Under the pieces are notes generated by a model. The model was not told the origin of the DNA, did not search any database, and saw nothing but the letters and a program-made list of their open reading frames with translations. Shown piece by piece: positions 48,401-60,456 of a stretch of 64,000 bases of DNA. Position numbers and translations under genes: made by a program. The stretch's first letter is position 1. Every line of letters begins with the position of its first letter. Origin of the DNA: Pseudoscleropodium purum (lineage: Eukaryota; Streptophyta; Bryopsida; Hypnales; Brachytheciaceae); NCBI GenBank assembly GCA_963969395.1, contig OZ017797.1:41106001-41170000 (forward strand), given 5' to 3'.

Positions 48401-49303
48401 GCCTAAAGTCACTTGCTTTAATCTGTGACACAAAGAATTTAGTGGAATCCATGAAAGGTCCAACTCAGATTTGACTGCGAGTTGAAGTTTCTACCATGTG
48501 CAGACTTTTGTTTTGTGCCGATATCGATGTGCTGTAAGAAATTCTCTGAGGTGGGTTGGCTATGATGCACAGGTGTTCCTCCCTCTTCAATTGCAGTGCA
48601 GTCACCGTACATGGCCCAGGTGCAATTGCTTTGTGACCGTATCGAGGAAATTCCAGGTGCTGAAGGTGTACAGGTTGCCAGTGTGGACAGTTTTCAAGGA
48701 CGGGAAGCTGATGCAGTTGTTATCTCTATGGTACTCCTCCATGAACACTAGTGTGGATTTATCTAGCACATTCATGTGGTCTTGCTGTTGGGGACTTTGG
48801 GGTTATACCTGTCGTACCGTAACGCCAAGCCTTATCACTGATATCACTGTCCCGTTCGCTAGTCTAAGAGGATCATAACGAAGAACTCTTTTTATCCCAA
48901 GCCCTTGGATCAACTGAAAAGTTCAGACCTGGACGTTCTGGAGTGAGTAGATCGATCTAGGATTAATTATGTCCATTGTCTAGCATTGTCTAGGTCTTAT
49001 TACTTTTGGCTGTCCACGTATTTTTATGACTCGGTGCATGATTGTTGCTGCTTCTTGTAGGTGAGGTCAAACAATATTGGAGTGGTGGGCTTTCTGGGGG
49101 ACAACAGGAGAATGAATGTGGCAGTCACCAGAGCCCGAAAGCATGTCACTATAGTCTGCGACAGTACGACCGTCAGTCGAAATATGTATCTGCAGCGTCT
49201 TCTTCAGCACATCCGTCGCTTTGGCGAGGTTCGCTGCGCTCGTCCTGCGGACACGCCAACGATGCCCAAAAAGGGTTCCAGCATTCCTTCTCGGACTGCA
49301 TAG
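42412..49303 (+). CDS. UPF1/SMUBP-2-like superfamily 1 helicase, probably plastid-targeted
   Basis: An ATP-dependent SF1B RNA/DNA helicase of the plant type represented by Arabidopsis At5g35970. Ten exons: 42412-42808, 43730-44034, 44656-44725, 44839-45147, 45450-45736, 46112-46753, 47357-47746, 48068-48236, 48573-48730 and 49061-49303. All junctions are GT-AG and phases agree; the product is 989 aa. The N-terminus is Ser/Thr/Ala-rich with few acids, like a transit peptide. Family blocks include LHYPTLFDHYQREL, an STTGLGGMHLVTL block, GDPTFSRLFGKS and KNPASSVVATLFG. Walker A GPPGTGKT is at about 538-545, APTNAAVDNMVERL follows, DEAAQ (Walker B) is at 696-700, then a GDACQLAP block, QYRMH, DSFQGREADAVVISM and NRRMNVAVTRARKH. 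All motifs look intact. The substrate is unknown. Confidence 0.96.
42920..43120. mobile_element. Possible miniature CCCCTAA-ended element in helicase intron 1
   Basis: CCCCTAAG at 42920 and CTTTAGGGG ending at 43120 bound a 201-bp stretch. The right flank is TTAA but the left flank is CGAA. The ends match the TTAA family of elements A-G, but the interior shows no obvious similarity. It lies within intron 1 (42809-43729). Confidence 0.45.
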
Positions 49304-52300
49304 CCAGCCAGCCAGCCAACCAGCATCCGGTTCAATCTCTTTCTCCTCAACCTTCAGCCTCCCATTTGTACAATGTAAAGAACATGATTGTGACTAAGAT
49401 ATTCTTTGCGTTGGGGACATTCTCAACTGATGAAATGTCGTACTGTAAACTACGTAGCTGGTGAGAAAACTAGTTCTATTACCGTCTTCAGGAATAGAAA
49501 GATGGCACTCGTGTATCCTAAATTGAAATTGATTAGGCGCTGAGAAAATTATGAGGTGCCTCATTGGCATATGGTACGTTTAGAGGCAATTGTTCAAACA
49601 TTCCTGTATGCAATGCATTCACTGTACCATATTTTATTTGATATTTTACGCAAGCCTCAAATCTCAAATCTACATGTTATTTATGCTGTATTAACGGCTA
49701 GGAGCCCTAAGAACTTGCAAGGATCTCCTGGAATCCCTACTTCACCTTAAATTTGTTCAGTTATTTGTGTACACATTTTTTTATGCATCCAAACAACAAT
49801 TAGAGAATGTGGATAGTGGACCTGCTTTCTCACGTTCTCCGTTGCAGCCTGAAGCAACTAATGTATATTGATGATAGCCACCAGAAATTGGTCTTTATGA
49901 GGTGATCAAAGTTTGTCTCTCGGGATCAATATTCCTGAAAAAAAGTCAGATTCTCTTGGTTTCTCAGTAATTCCGGAGACCGTAGGCCTGTTGTCCTCAG
50001 CTAGGATATGCTATGCAGCGTTGATTTAGACCTTTCCAGGGACATCGGGAGTCAATGGTTTGATTTCTTCCAGTGACTAACAAAACTGAGTATAGATTTG
50101 AAACTTTTTCATTCAAACAAGCATACCACATGCATCAATGGACAAAGTTCAAAAGTAGATATATGACAGTTATAGAAAGTGATTTATAACATATTACTAT
50201 GAAAAATTTGAAGAAAACATTAGTTGTGATTTGAAAAAAATGAATTTCAAAATCAGCTGTGTCTAAGACTTGGGTTTGTATAGCATAATTTAGAATTACT
50301 TTATATTTTTGTCAATTTTTTCTTATAACTCCAAAAAATCTTTTTGTTCCTTATACATGTTGATATACATCATGTTGATATACATCATGTAAAATTGTTG
50401 TATGCAAATTGGAGAAAGTTGACACTTATAGAATTTAAAATATTCAAATTTGACAAACATGCAAGTTATATTGGTTCTCAATATATTTGAATATTTTTTT
50501 GGATTTGATAATATAAGGTCCTAATTCTAAATGACCTAAAGGATTACTCCAAAAATCATTATAACATTTTCTTCAATAGATTTCTTAAAAAATAATGGAT
50601 GAACAACAATGTAAAATGAAAACATGTCATTTTGTGTGACAAATGAAATTGTGGCTTTGCACTTAATAGAATAGATACTAGAACAATCTATTGTAGAATT
50701 TATACCATTAAAAAAGATTGGACTAATGAAAAACAATTCTTGTTAGTTTAGAAATTTAAATCACTTGAAAGAAGAAAATACAAATGAAAACTACACAATA
50801 TTGTGTTATTGAATTTTTACCTATGGCACTTAATGTTGCAAAATCCATTGAATTTGTAGATTTTTCCAAGATTTTAAAATGGAATAGAAACAAAACTTAT
50901 TAGAAATCATTTTCTTAGTTTGTATCAAATATAAAAATGGTTATTTCGAAGGTTGCAATCAACTTTAAACAAGGCACTATTAAAACTTGTTTTTGTATCC
51001 AAGGACCTGAAGGGGGTAATTCTTAATTCCAATAGGATTGAGGCACATTTGGGGTGCAAATTGTGAAGAACTACCACTTTTTAAAGCAATGAGATGTTAA
51101 AATGAAAAAAGAAATAGAGGCACATTTTGGGCGCAAATTGTAAAGAACTACGACTTTTTAAGCCAATGAGATGAATTTTGAAAAGAAACTATTAAGCCTT
51201 TTTTCATTTTATCAACCATATAAATTTATACAATACTATGGGAATGTGTAGAATCTTTTTTTCAGAAACTTTAAGTTTATGGATTGAAAGACTAAAATAT
51301 TTGAAGTTAGAAGAAAAAGTTTTTTTTTCCCACCTTGGCCAATAGGACCCATAGACTTTAACTTTCCCATAGTGAGATTTTTACACTACATATGGTTATT
51401 TTTTTAAATTACATAGCTACCAAATTTCAGAATTATAGGAGGAGTTTTGCACATGCTATCTAGATAGGAGCAAAAGTTCAAGAGAGTATAACCTTTGATT
51501 TAGGCATCTAATTGGAGGAAAAAAATAATATTCCCACTTAAAGGGGTACGTGTTCACACCTTGTGTTAAACTTTGAAAGATATTTGTTAAAAAAGGATTT
51601 TATACACACCTACTTAAAATCACATGCATATGTTCAATAGTCATTTGGTTCTTTAGAGATTAAATATCCATAGTGGCAATTAGACACTCAAAGTAGTACT
51701 TAGATGATATCAAATGATCAATATATGAAAAAGAACTATGATTTTCCATTCAGTTTTTATAGAATTATTTGAATGTGTTTGCTATAAATGTACACAAAAT
51801 TCATCTTATGGAAATATTATTGGCTTTCTAATATAAGAGGATTTAAAAAAATGGATCACAACAGATGCTTTCCTAGTGAAAATTGGCAACTCTTGCTTTA
51901 GATTTGAACTTTAGCATTCATATACACAAATTTGTAAATTTCGGCCCCAACTAATGAAATGTCTAATTTTTTTTTAAATTCTCCATTTTAAAATTGTAAA
52001 AAATCCTAAAATGAGAATATTTATTGCAATTTGAACTTTGGATCCAAAATGGTTGCATGATGGTTTTATAATTATAGTAAAATACAAAAATTTGTTTTAC
52101 ACCATGATCTTGTACGTGTACCTAAATGTACACAAGTCGTGAAGTTTTTAGAATTTTTTAGTATATATTGTATCTGATGTGAATTTCTCACATTTGTTTT
52201 AAAATCAATGATTATTTCAAATTTTCACAAACAAATTTGAAAATTTTAGAACTTATAGTGGATATTTAATTTCATCTCTAAAAAACAAAGTAGAATAAAT

Positions 52301-52395
52301 TGGTACATTTATATTTAGTGAAAATATAGAGCATATAAGAAGAAAGAGATTGAAGATGTTCATTGAGTCCTAGGTTTTATTTTTTAACTCTTTGA
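49304..52395. other. 3' flank of helicase gene and AT-rich repeats
   Basis: The 3' UTR and flank run to about 50090, followed by strongly AT-rich DNA. Right-end-like words of the TTAA family (CTTTAGAGATTAAA) occur near 51655. A CCAATTAGATGCCTA block near 51510 recurs inverted near 54800. No gene is recognised. Confidence 0.45.
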
Positions 52396-53301
52396 TCCCT
52401 AAAGGACCAAGTTGCATTTTTTGACTACATAGAAATTTTGAGAAGGTACATGTGACTAGAGATTTCCATATTTTTGGCCCAAATTTTAATAGAAGTTGGA
52501 AATGAGGAATATCTTTCATATGGACTAAACTTTAGGACATTTGAAAATACAAGTCAAAAGGTATAGCCTAATATGTTACTTATTTTGTAACTAGGCAATT
52601 AAGGCAAATTAAAAAAATCACTTTTTTTAAAAACAAAAATTTGAAATTGTTTTTTTTAGGTTAAATATATATGGAAAGATTTGAATCATTCCATTTTAAT
52701 CAATGGATCTAAAGTTATGAGGATTTTTCATTTGCGGGCAATTATAGATTCTCACTCTAAAATAAAATTTGAAATCCTTTATCTTACCGAATTTTCAATA
52801 TTTTTGGAAATAAATAAAATCATAGGATGTAGATTTTTTATTATAGCATTGTAACCATTGGAATTGGCATTTTTCAATTTGATAATTAAATTCTTAAAAA
52901 TTTAGTATTTTGAATCATTCTCTACTATCTACTTACTATATGTTGTACAATTCCAAATGATCTGAAATTTTCAAGCGTGTGACCAACTTGTCTAGGAAAA
53001 AGAATCCAAAGAAGCACCACCATTATGCTCACTTTTTCATAGAAAAATGAGCTTGTGAAGTGTAGCTGTCTTACTTTTGTAGGGCAAAAAACTGATTTTA
53101 GTGGATTTGAATGTTTATATCTTGCAATCCACATAGTGGAAATGTTTGAAATTCTTACAATATGTTTTTGATACAACATACTATAAGATCCTATAGTTAC
53201 TTATGTCAAAAAAAAGTTTTTTTTCAAACATTTGATATTTGTGCTAAAAATGGCAATTTTAGAGCATTTTCAATGAAAACATAGTTATGAAACTTTAGGG
53301 G
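52396..53301 (+). mobile_element. TTAA-type TIR element, copy B (TTGA flanks)
   Basis: TTGA-TCCCTAAAGGACCAAG at 52392 and ACTTTAGGGG-TTGA at 53305 bound 906 bp. The same flanking tetranucleotide at both ends supports a target duplication. The body matches copy C in the same orientation and copy A inverted, and lacks the nested MITE. Confidence 0.8.
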
Positions 53302-53513
53302 TTGAAGACTAAACTTTCAAATTTTGAACAATGGATGAACACAAACACATCCCAATTACACAAATTTTTTCTTTTCATTCATTGATTTTATTGAAATTTT
53401 TTATGTTAACTCTTTATTATTTGTACAATATAGATCTTGAAAGCTAAGCTTTTAAAGTATACTATAATTCAAAAGACATTTATAGATCTAGCTTCAAATA
53501 TGTAATTTTTTAA

Positions 53514-54446
53514 CCCCTAAAGGATTGGACTGCGTATTTTGCTTGTATAGAAATTTTAGGCAGGCCATTGTGACCAGAAAATTTGAGTATTTTAGGCTAA
53601 AACTTTAATAGAAGGTGTGGACAAGGAATACCTTTCATATGCAACAAATTTCATGACATTTGGAAATAGGAGTCCAAAGTCATAGCCTAATATGTTACTT
53701 TTTTTCATAACTAGGCAATTTAGGTTGATTAGAAAAAGAAAACTTCTTTCAAAAACCAAAATTTGAAATTGGTTTTCTAAACTTATAAATATATAAGGAA
53801 AACTTTGAATCATTCCATTTTGATCAACGAATCTAAAATTATGAGGATTTTTTGTTTGCAAGCAATTATGGATTCCTTGCTCTAAAATAAACTTTGAAAT
53901 CCTTTATCTTACCCAATTTTCAATATTTTTGAAATAAAATAAAATCCTAGGATGTAAATTGTTTATTACAACATTTCAACTATTGAGATTGGCATTTTTC
54001 AATTCCATATTCAAATTCTTAATAATTTAGTATTTTGAATCATTCTCTACTACCTACTTACTATTTTTTTTCTATATGTTGTACTATTCCAAATGATCTA
54101 AAAATTTTCAAGCATTTGGCCAACTTGTCTAGCAAATATAATCCAAAAAAGCACCACAATTTTGATCACTTATTTGTAGAAAAGTGAGCTTGTGAAGTGT
54201 AGCTGCCCGTTTTTTTTGCAAGGTTGAAAAAATGGTTTTGATGAACTTGAATGCTTATATCTTACAATCCACACGGTGGAATTTTCGCAATTTTTACCAC
54301 ATGTTTTCAAGTCATCATACTACAAGATCCTACAGTGACATGTGTCAAAAATTGTTTTTTCCAAAAATTTAGTAGTTGTACTAGAAATGGCAGTTTTGGA
54401 GCATTTTGGGTGAATACATAGTCATCAAGTCATGGAATTTTAGGAG
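53514..54446 (+). mobile_element. TTAA-type TIR element, copy C
   Basis: TTAA-CCCCTAAAGGATTGG at 53510 and AATTTTAGGAG-TTAA at 54450 bound 933 bp. It is a direct neighbour of copy B, 212 bp away, with the same internal order: GGAATACCTTTCATATG, a GTCATAGCCTAATATGTTAC block, AATCATTCCATTTTGATCAA, ATCCACACGGTGGAATTTT and CAAGATCCTACAG. No coding capacity. Confidence 0.8.
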
Positions 54447-54450
54447 TTAA

Positions 54451-57400
54451 GTTCAAATTTTAATTTTTTCAAAAATAGCTTCAATAAAAAAAAATCTTCA
54501 ATAAAAATTATAATTACAACTTAATATTTTGAATATAAGAAAAAATATATTGTGAGAATCAAAAATATTCAATCTATAATACATTTAAGAAAAGATTTTA
54601 AAATTATAGTTGGGTCGTTGCAAGAAACAATTGTCCTTATTTTGTCCCTTTAGCCTTGGAATAGGTGGTTTGGGGCTTATAATTTTTGTGTCAAATATCC
54701 ATTTTCTATTAAATTTGAAGTGAAGATACATATAATAGTTGCAAACATTCAATAATTTTTTTTCCAAATTTTTCAAAGTTATTTACTGTTCTTAAACTTC
54801 TCCAATTAGATGCCTATTGTAACCATTTTGGAGGGTTTTAGTATTGTTTTCAACCCAAAAATGTGAATTTGAAAGTCGAAATTGGTTAATAAGGATTTCT
54901 AGTAAAGTTATGCAAACCTTCAAAGAGATTTTCTTAAAATAGAAAAGTGTCCACTTTTTACATGTTCTAAAAGTGCATTACCTAGGTATATGTGTGGACA
55001 ACACAATTTTTATTTGCTAGAGATGCAAAATAATTGAGAAGAAGCACCTTCAAATTAGGAAACATTGCTTCTTTAATTTGAATTATTTGAATTATTTGAT
55101 TGTTTTCTAAAAATCAAATTCAAAACTATCTATTTTTTTGTATTTTCTATCAATCTTTTGTTGTGCATAACTTTTAGGAAAAAAATTTAGGCTTGAATTT
55201 TCACACACACACACACACACACACACATATTTTTGAATGCTTTATAAATTATCCAGAATTTATTTAATTTAAAATAATTCTATTTCAAAAGTCATAGTAT
55301 TCTAATACTAAGGCTATTTTGAGCCAAAAATGACAAGTGTTTCTTGCAAACTATTGGCTTTTGCACTAATTAATCAAATTGCCATATTTCTATAATCTAT
55401 AGATCATATTTACAACTATCATTTGAGAATCATCATTAAATTATTCTTCTAAGTTGTATTTTATAAACATCTTTGCAATTTTGGCAATTTGGACTATCGC
55501 CTAGTTCTTTAGGAATTAAGTGTCTACCAATTGTATAAACAAAGTCTATAACCATATAAGGTAGGAGGCTCAAAATCCAACAAGGCATTAAAAGCAATCA
55601 TGATTTAGAGGTACATTTTGTTTTTTTCAATGTACCAACTATACACATTTCAAGAAGTGGTCACTTTTCATGATAGCAAATGACAACTTTTTTCCAACTT
55701 CAAAAATTTGTAACTAATTCCACAAAGGTTCAAAATTTATGAAACAACTTGAGTTAGATGTCAATTTTACTTGTCTTCTAAGGGAAATTTATTAAAAAAA
55801 AATTCAAGATGTTTACCCTCTCCAAAATTTAGTTCTAGCCCTTAGATGGTCCATTTACAGACCTCCTACCATAGTCAAACTTCAAATTTCTTTACACCAT
55901 ATACTCTATTGTACCTTTGTAGAAGCGTTGTTTTTTTTGAAATTTTGAGGTGAAATTTTTACTTTTTCATGTCATTAAAGTTTTAAGTTTTTTTTTCATA
56001 ATTCAAAAATTCTATGAATTTTTGAAGAAATAGTAAAGAAAAGTAATATCAAATAAAAAGGGTGTACTAATATCTGATTTTTTTACCAAATATATAAGTA
56101 TACATATTATATTGTAAAATTTCTTTTGTGATTCCATAATGAAAAGAATGAAAGACCATAGTTATATGTCCAAGGTTCAAATTGCAATAAAATCTGAATA
56201 TTTTGGAATTTTGGAAATTTTTGGAAATTTGAGTAGAAAGGAGCCTTCATTGTCATTACAAAAAATTTGGACCTAGCATTGGGCCATTTGATTGCATGTA
56301 AATGTGCATATGTAAAAATAAATAAATAAATAAAATTTTAAAATAATAATCAATATTTTTTATTTAGCCCATGTAAACTTAGTGTGTGACACACAAGACT
56401 TGGGACGAAAATAAAATTTTCGATTTTTTTTTCAAAAAACAAAAACAAAAACATATATTTTTTTTTTATTTTCTTGGATTTATACAATTCAAGAAAGTAA
56501 AACGGCCCATTGCTAGGTCCAGATTTTCTGTAATGTCTCCATTCATTTGTTGAATGCAAATTAAAATGAAATGAAATTTCTTGGCTAAAATTTTAACTTA
56601 GAGCAAAGTGGTGTAGGTTCTCAAAACACACTCAAAAAAGAACATCTATTGTAATCAGTTTTTAAAAAAGGCCTATTTATTCATAAAAATAAAATTTCAA
56701 ATTGGATGAAAAATCAAGTAATTAATTTTCACTTAAATCATTCTAGAGTCCCTTTCTGACTCCTATGAGCTTAGAGGTTTGGTTGTAATATCCAATGCCA
56801 TACTGTTTTTTGTAAAAGAAAGGAAAGGTAACAATTTTCCAGATGAACATTGTCTAGAATCCTCCCAACTAAAGTAGAGATGCATGTAAATTAATAGGGG
56901 TTCTTGAATATTTCAAAATGTATATAAGGTGATCATTCAAGATCATAAATGCATATCTATGGTACATGTCTTAAATGTCATTTTTTTTTTAAAAAAAAGG
57001 CATGTGCAATGAACATGCATTTACATCCTAAAATGATCATAGTTAGGGGTAGTTACACCTTCTCTAAATATCAAATTACTCAGGAGAATGAGAAGTTTAA
57101 GACTGAAAAGAAGAACCAATCAAAAGCCTTGCTCTACTAAGAAGGCGTACCCCCCCCTTTATTGTTGTTGCAAGAAAGAGAATGGAAACTTGATAGAGTT
57201 CTTCACATGTATGAGATTATTGATGCAATAAACAACCACAATCTACAAATGAGAAGGACTTGCGAAATGGTTGTTGGATGAGATGTTGATGTTAGCAGCA
57301 TGACTTGGGTAAGTGGCCCGTGGAGAGGGAAACCCAAATGAAAACTTCTATGAAGAAATCTTCTTCATTCCCATTATTCACCTCAGGAGGAGAATAATGC

Positions 57401-57600
57401 ATGTGGAGAAGATTTGGCAAAAGGAGACTATTTTGCCAAAGAGAGCTGCAATGTCCCCATTCTCTGAAGAATGGGCATGCACTAAAGAAGACATTTCAAC
57501 CATGAGAACCCTTGTTGGTTTTACATGCCTCTCTCTTAGATTTTTTGCTCCCTCTTCTGCCTTTTCCCACACGAGGTGGGGTGACACAGACTTTTGAGGG
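54451..57600. other. AT-rich intergenic tract
   Basis: A CTTTAGGAATTAAG word at 55506 resembles a right end of the TTAA family. There is an (AAAT)n tract near 56316-56335. A 95-codon frame at 57313-57597 is unrecognised and lies at the AT/GC boundary; it shows no motif and is not called. Confidence 0.45.
55202..55228 (+). repeat. (CA)n microsatellite
   Basis: A perfect CA dinucleotide run of about 13 units. Confidence 0.95.
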
Positions 57601-57842
57601 GGAGTATTCACTGTGGGTCCCGCCTCACTGTCCCGTCAGTCACCTTCATCGGTCCACGTTCATCCCTCCCTACATTCATTCCATTCGTCGCATGCGCAGC
57701 AAACATATCCACTTGGAATCCCACTTGCGCACCAAGAGAGGCTGCCACGTGTCTAGACGCGCGTGATTGTGCTGACGATGCGCAGTCCCGACGAACGTCG
57801 ATGATTGCGGATATGCCGCCCCCGGATATGCTCGGAGCTCGA

Positions 57843-58514
57843 TCAGACATCGTCGATCGAGGGATCCTCAGTCCCGCTCTTCCAGCATTTGAGAACATAC
57901 GCTTCTATCTGTTCATCTCCATCCGGAATGCACTTTAGCAGCAGCTCCTGATCACCTGCACTTCCATCGGCTAACTTACTTTTCCACCGATCTATCGATT
58001 GAACCAGGGATGCAGTTCCGCACCTGCCTTTGGCACCTTTTCCCGATCCCTGGCTGTCACTCCACAGGCAATAATGAATACTGTAACGGATGAAGAGATG
58101 AACTTCATCCCCAGCTAGCGCGCGAGGATATGCGCTGGCGTGGCTGCCTTTCCGGTACTCCCTCCCAATGCAAGAAGCTAGTAGGGCTGGGCTTTCGGGA
58201 ACTGGGAGCCATCGCCCACTGATCGAGACACTTCCTGCACATCGATCAATCGATCGATGGGGTTTAAATGTCTGCTGAACCCGAAATGGTCGAGCGAGTT
58301 GATCGCTGGCAGGAATATTGATCGATCGATCGAACTGTCGGGTTCCAGCCGAGCAAGCTCTAGACACAGGAGAAATCCAGTGCTGATCAAATAGAGAACA
58401 CTGGGAATGGAATTTGGGCACATAAGGACATACATAATTCGTCCACTTTACGTACTGGATTTCTCCTCTGAATTGGACGGTAAGTAGATGGGGAGATTTA
58501 CAGTCTGCACCCAC
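57843..58514 (-). CDS. Unrecognised 223-codon open frame, doubtful
   Basis: This frame is long for this AT-rich genome but lies in a moderate-GC patch. Only the C-terminal 60 residues (GDQELLLKCIPDGDEQIEAY and following) look protein-like; the rest resembles translated non-coding DNA. Several GATCGATCGAT palindromic runs lie inside it. No domain or neighbour suggests a role. It could be the upstream region or a decayed part of a lost gene. Confidence 0.2.
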   Translation of the reverse strand: MGADCKSPHLLTVQFRGEIQYVKWTNYVCPYVPKFHSQCSLFDQHWISPVSRACSAGTRQFDRSINIPASDQLARPFRVQQTFKPHRSIDRCAGSVSISGRWLPVPESPALLASCIGREYRKGSHASAYPRALAGDEVHLFIRYSIHYCLWSDSQGSGKGAKGRCGTASLVQSIDRWKSKLADGSAGDQELLLKCIPDGDEQIEAYVLKCWKSGTEDPSIDDV

Positions 58515-59130
58515 GAGGAAGCGAAGGCTAGCGTAATTGCAACATACTCATATAAACCAGCTCGAGCCAGTGCACCGACAGAGACCTGCTGCGCGCGATC
58601 AGCTCAACTGTTGGGTAGGAAATATGGGATCAGACGATAGGTTTCAGGTCTTGAAACCGTGTGCAGGATTACTGAACATGCATGCATTTCGGTGTACTCA
58701 CTGGGAAATAGGTTTCGATTCGAAATGGAATCGAGATTTTGGTGACGTACCAGTAGACAACGTCCACTCTGAAGTGGAAGTCAGGACTGGCAGACGAGGT
58801 TCACACAAAACCAGGAAGTAATAAGTTTTGCAAGACATTGATCGATCAGTATATTGATTAAAGAACAGCACATGTAAGAACGATTAAGCATTCTTGGATG
58901 AACGTTTCAATTCCCCAAATCAAGCTTGCGTCACAACCAGAGTTCACGAGAGCAGCCTAGTTGTGGAGCCTTTAAGCTAGCAAATCAATCTGATACTGAC
59001 ACAGTCCACAACTGAACTACTGGATCGGACGGTACAATACAGAACAGGGATTTACATCAATTACACATAAGAACCTTGCATGACACAAGGCTGCCCTTGC
59101 AAGGGACTAATTGATTAATACATTGACGGT
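58515..59130. other. Intergenic spacer, moderate GC
   Basis: This lies downstream (3') of the GYG-repeat gene. It contains another GATCGATCAG word near 58843. No clear gene, RNA or polyadenylation hexamer for the neighbouring gene is seen. Confidence 0.4.
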
Positions 59131-60049
59131 TTAGAACCACGAGCTCTTCTTCTCACCATCACCAGCATCACCAGTCTGTTGGGTAGACTGACCGTCATCT
59201 CCCGCTGCCTTCTGGTCGTCGTCGTCCTTGCCAAAGTGCTGGTAAGCCTCGTACCCGGCAATTCCCAGCACTCCAGCGCCAACCACGCCTCCTGCCACCT
59301 CTGCCATCAACTTCTTGCGACGATGCTCTCGCTCATCGTCATCAATGTCTGTGCGATCCTTCAAATTCTCGACCTGCACAATGATTACACACATCCGGAG
59401 ACTCAACACACGACCCATCGATTGCCTTTCAACAATCGAATATTCTAATTCCATCAAGTCATTATATCATATAAACATGAAAGTAAAGTAACAAAGATCC
59501 CACAAAATGCAGAAGTGCATGCATCATGCACGTCGTTATTATGACCGTGAACGTAGTTTTCAAAGCCTTTGAAACGTTCGATCACTCAAGCATTATTCAG
59601 CAATCAGAGCCAAGGCAATTGGGAGGAAAAATGATAAAAAAGATTGATTCGAATGAGCCAGATATGTAAAAACTCACATCCTCCTTGTTGAACTGGCTAT
59701 TCTGGAATTCGTCGGGAGTGCCATCGCCATCGGAATCCTTCTGTTGCGATCCGTAGCCGGTGGTGGCTTTCTGACCATAGCCTGCGTCGGCAGTGTCGCC
59801 TCCATATCCGGTACTGGTTTTCTGACCATAGCCTCCCTGACCAGCATCGTCTCCATAGCCGGTGCTGGTTTTCTGACCGTAGCCCCCCTGGCCAGCATCG
59901 TCACCGTAGCCTCCCTGAGTAGTGTCGTCTCCATAGCCGCCGCTAGTCTTCTGGCCATATCCTCCCTCAGTGCTGTCTCCCAAGGTGGAGTCATCCCCGT
60001 AGCCCGACTGCTTGCGGCCACCGTAGCCGGAGTCGTCGCCGTAAGACAT
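59131..60049 (-). CDS. GYG-repeat, Asp-rich small protein with glycine-zipper-like helix
   Basis: Two exons, 59678-60049 and 59131-59373 (GT-AG intron, 304 bp), encode 204 aa. I do not recognise a named family. The N-terminal 105 residues repeat GYGDD and GYGQKTS units, including two near-identical 17-residue copies (GYGDDAGQGGYGQKTST). Then comes DSDGDGTPDE, which looks like an EF-hand or thrombospondin-type-3 calcium loop. Exon 2 gives a charged DDDEREHRRKKLMAEV stretch, then AGGVVGAGVLGIAGYEAY, a Gly/Ala-rich helix of glycine-zipper type, and an acidic Gln/Gly tail ending KKSSWF. There is no signal peptide. Low-complexity Gly/Tyr/Asp content and upstream motifs suggest a hydrophilic stress or dehydration protein, which is inference. 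The start ATG (60049) has a TATA box 133 bp upstream. Confidence 0.8.
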
Positions 60050-60181
60050 GATGGAATCTAACTGGATGGGAGACTGGCACACAAATTTGCTAAGAAACGG
60101 AAAGAACTGCCTGCAATTGTAACTGAATATTCAAGATTGATGAGATGACTGATGTGAGAGACAGAGAGGCTGTCGAACTTC

Positions 60182-60456
60182 ATTTATAGTGCGAGACTGC
60201 AAGTGAGCGAGAAGATGATCGGCGGTAATCGGGTCCCGTCCGTGGGTATAGGTAATTCCACGGAGGGAACCTTTCTGTCTTCATTGGGAATGCAGGTCGG
60301 TCGGGAACTTCAAGCTTGGAGAATGACTGCCCGGTAAGGTAACTCGATCACCAGTGGCTGGCTCCGTCCGTCCGAGCTCAGGTGATATGGATGGATGCGT
60401 ATCCCATCCATGGACGTCACTTCCGTCAGTCGTTCGTGAATGACGGAGCAACCGAC
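60182..60456 (-). promoter_or_regulatory. Promoter of the GYG-repeat gene, possible DRE and ACGT elements
   Basis: A TATAAAT box (minus strand, 60182-60188) lies 133 bp upstream of the ATG. Further upstream are two ACCGAC words, the core of DRE/CRT drought and cold elements (60296-60301 minus strand, 60451-60456 plus strand), and GACGTCAC (60413-60420), an ACGT-core bZIP-type site. Their number and spacing are suggestive but each is short. Confidence 0.5.
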
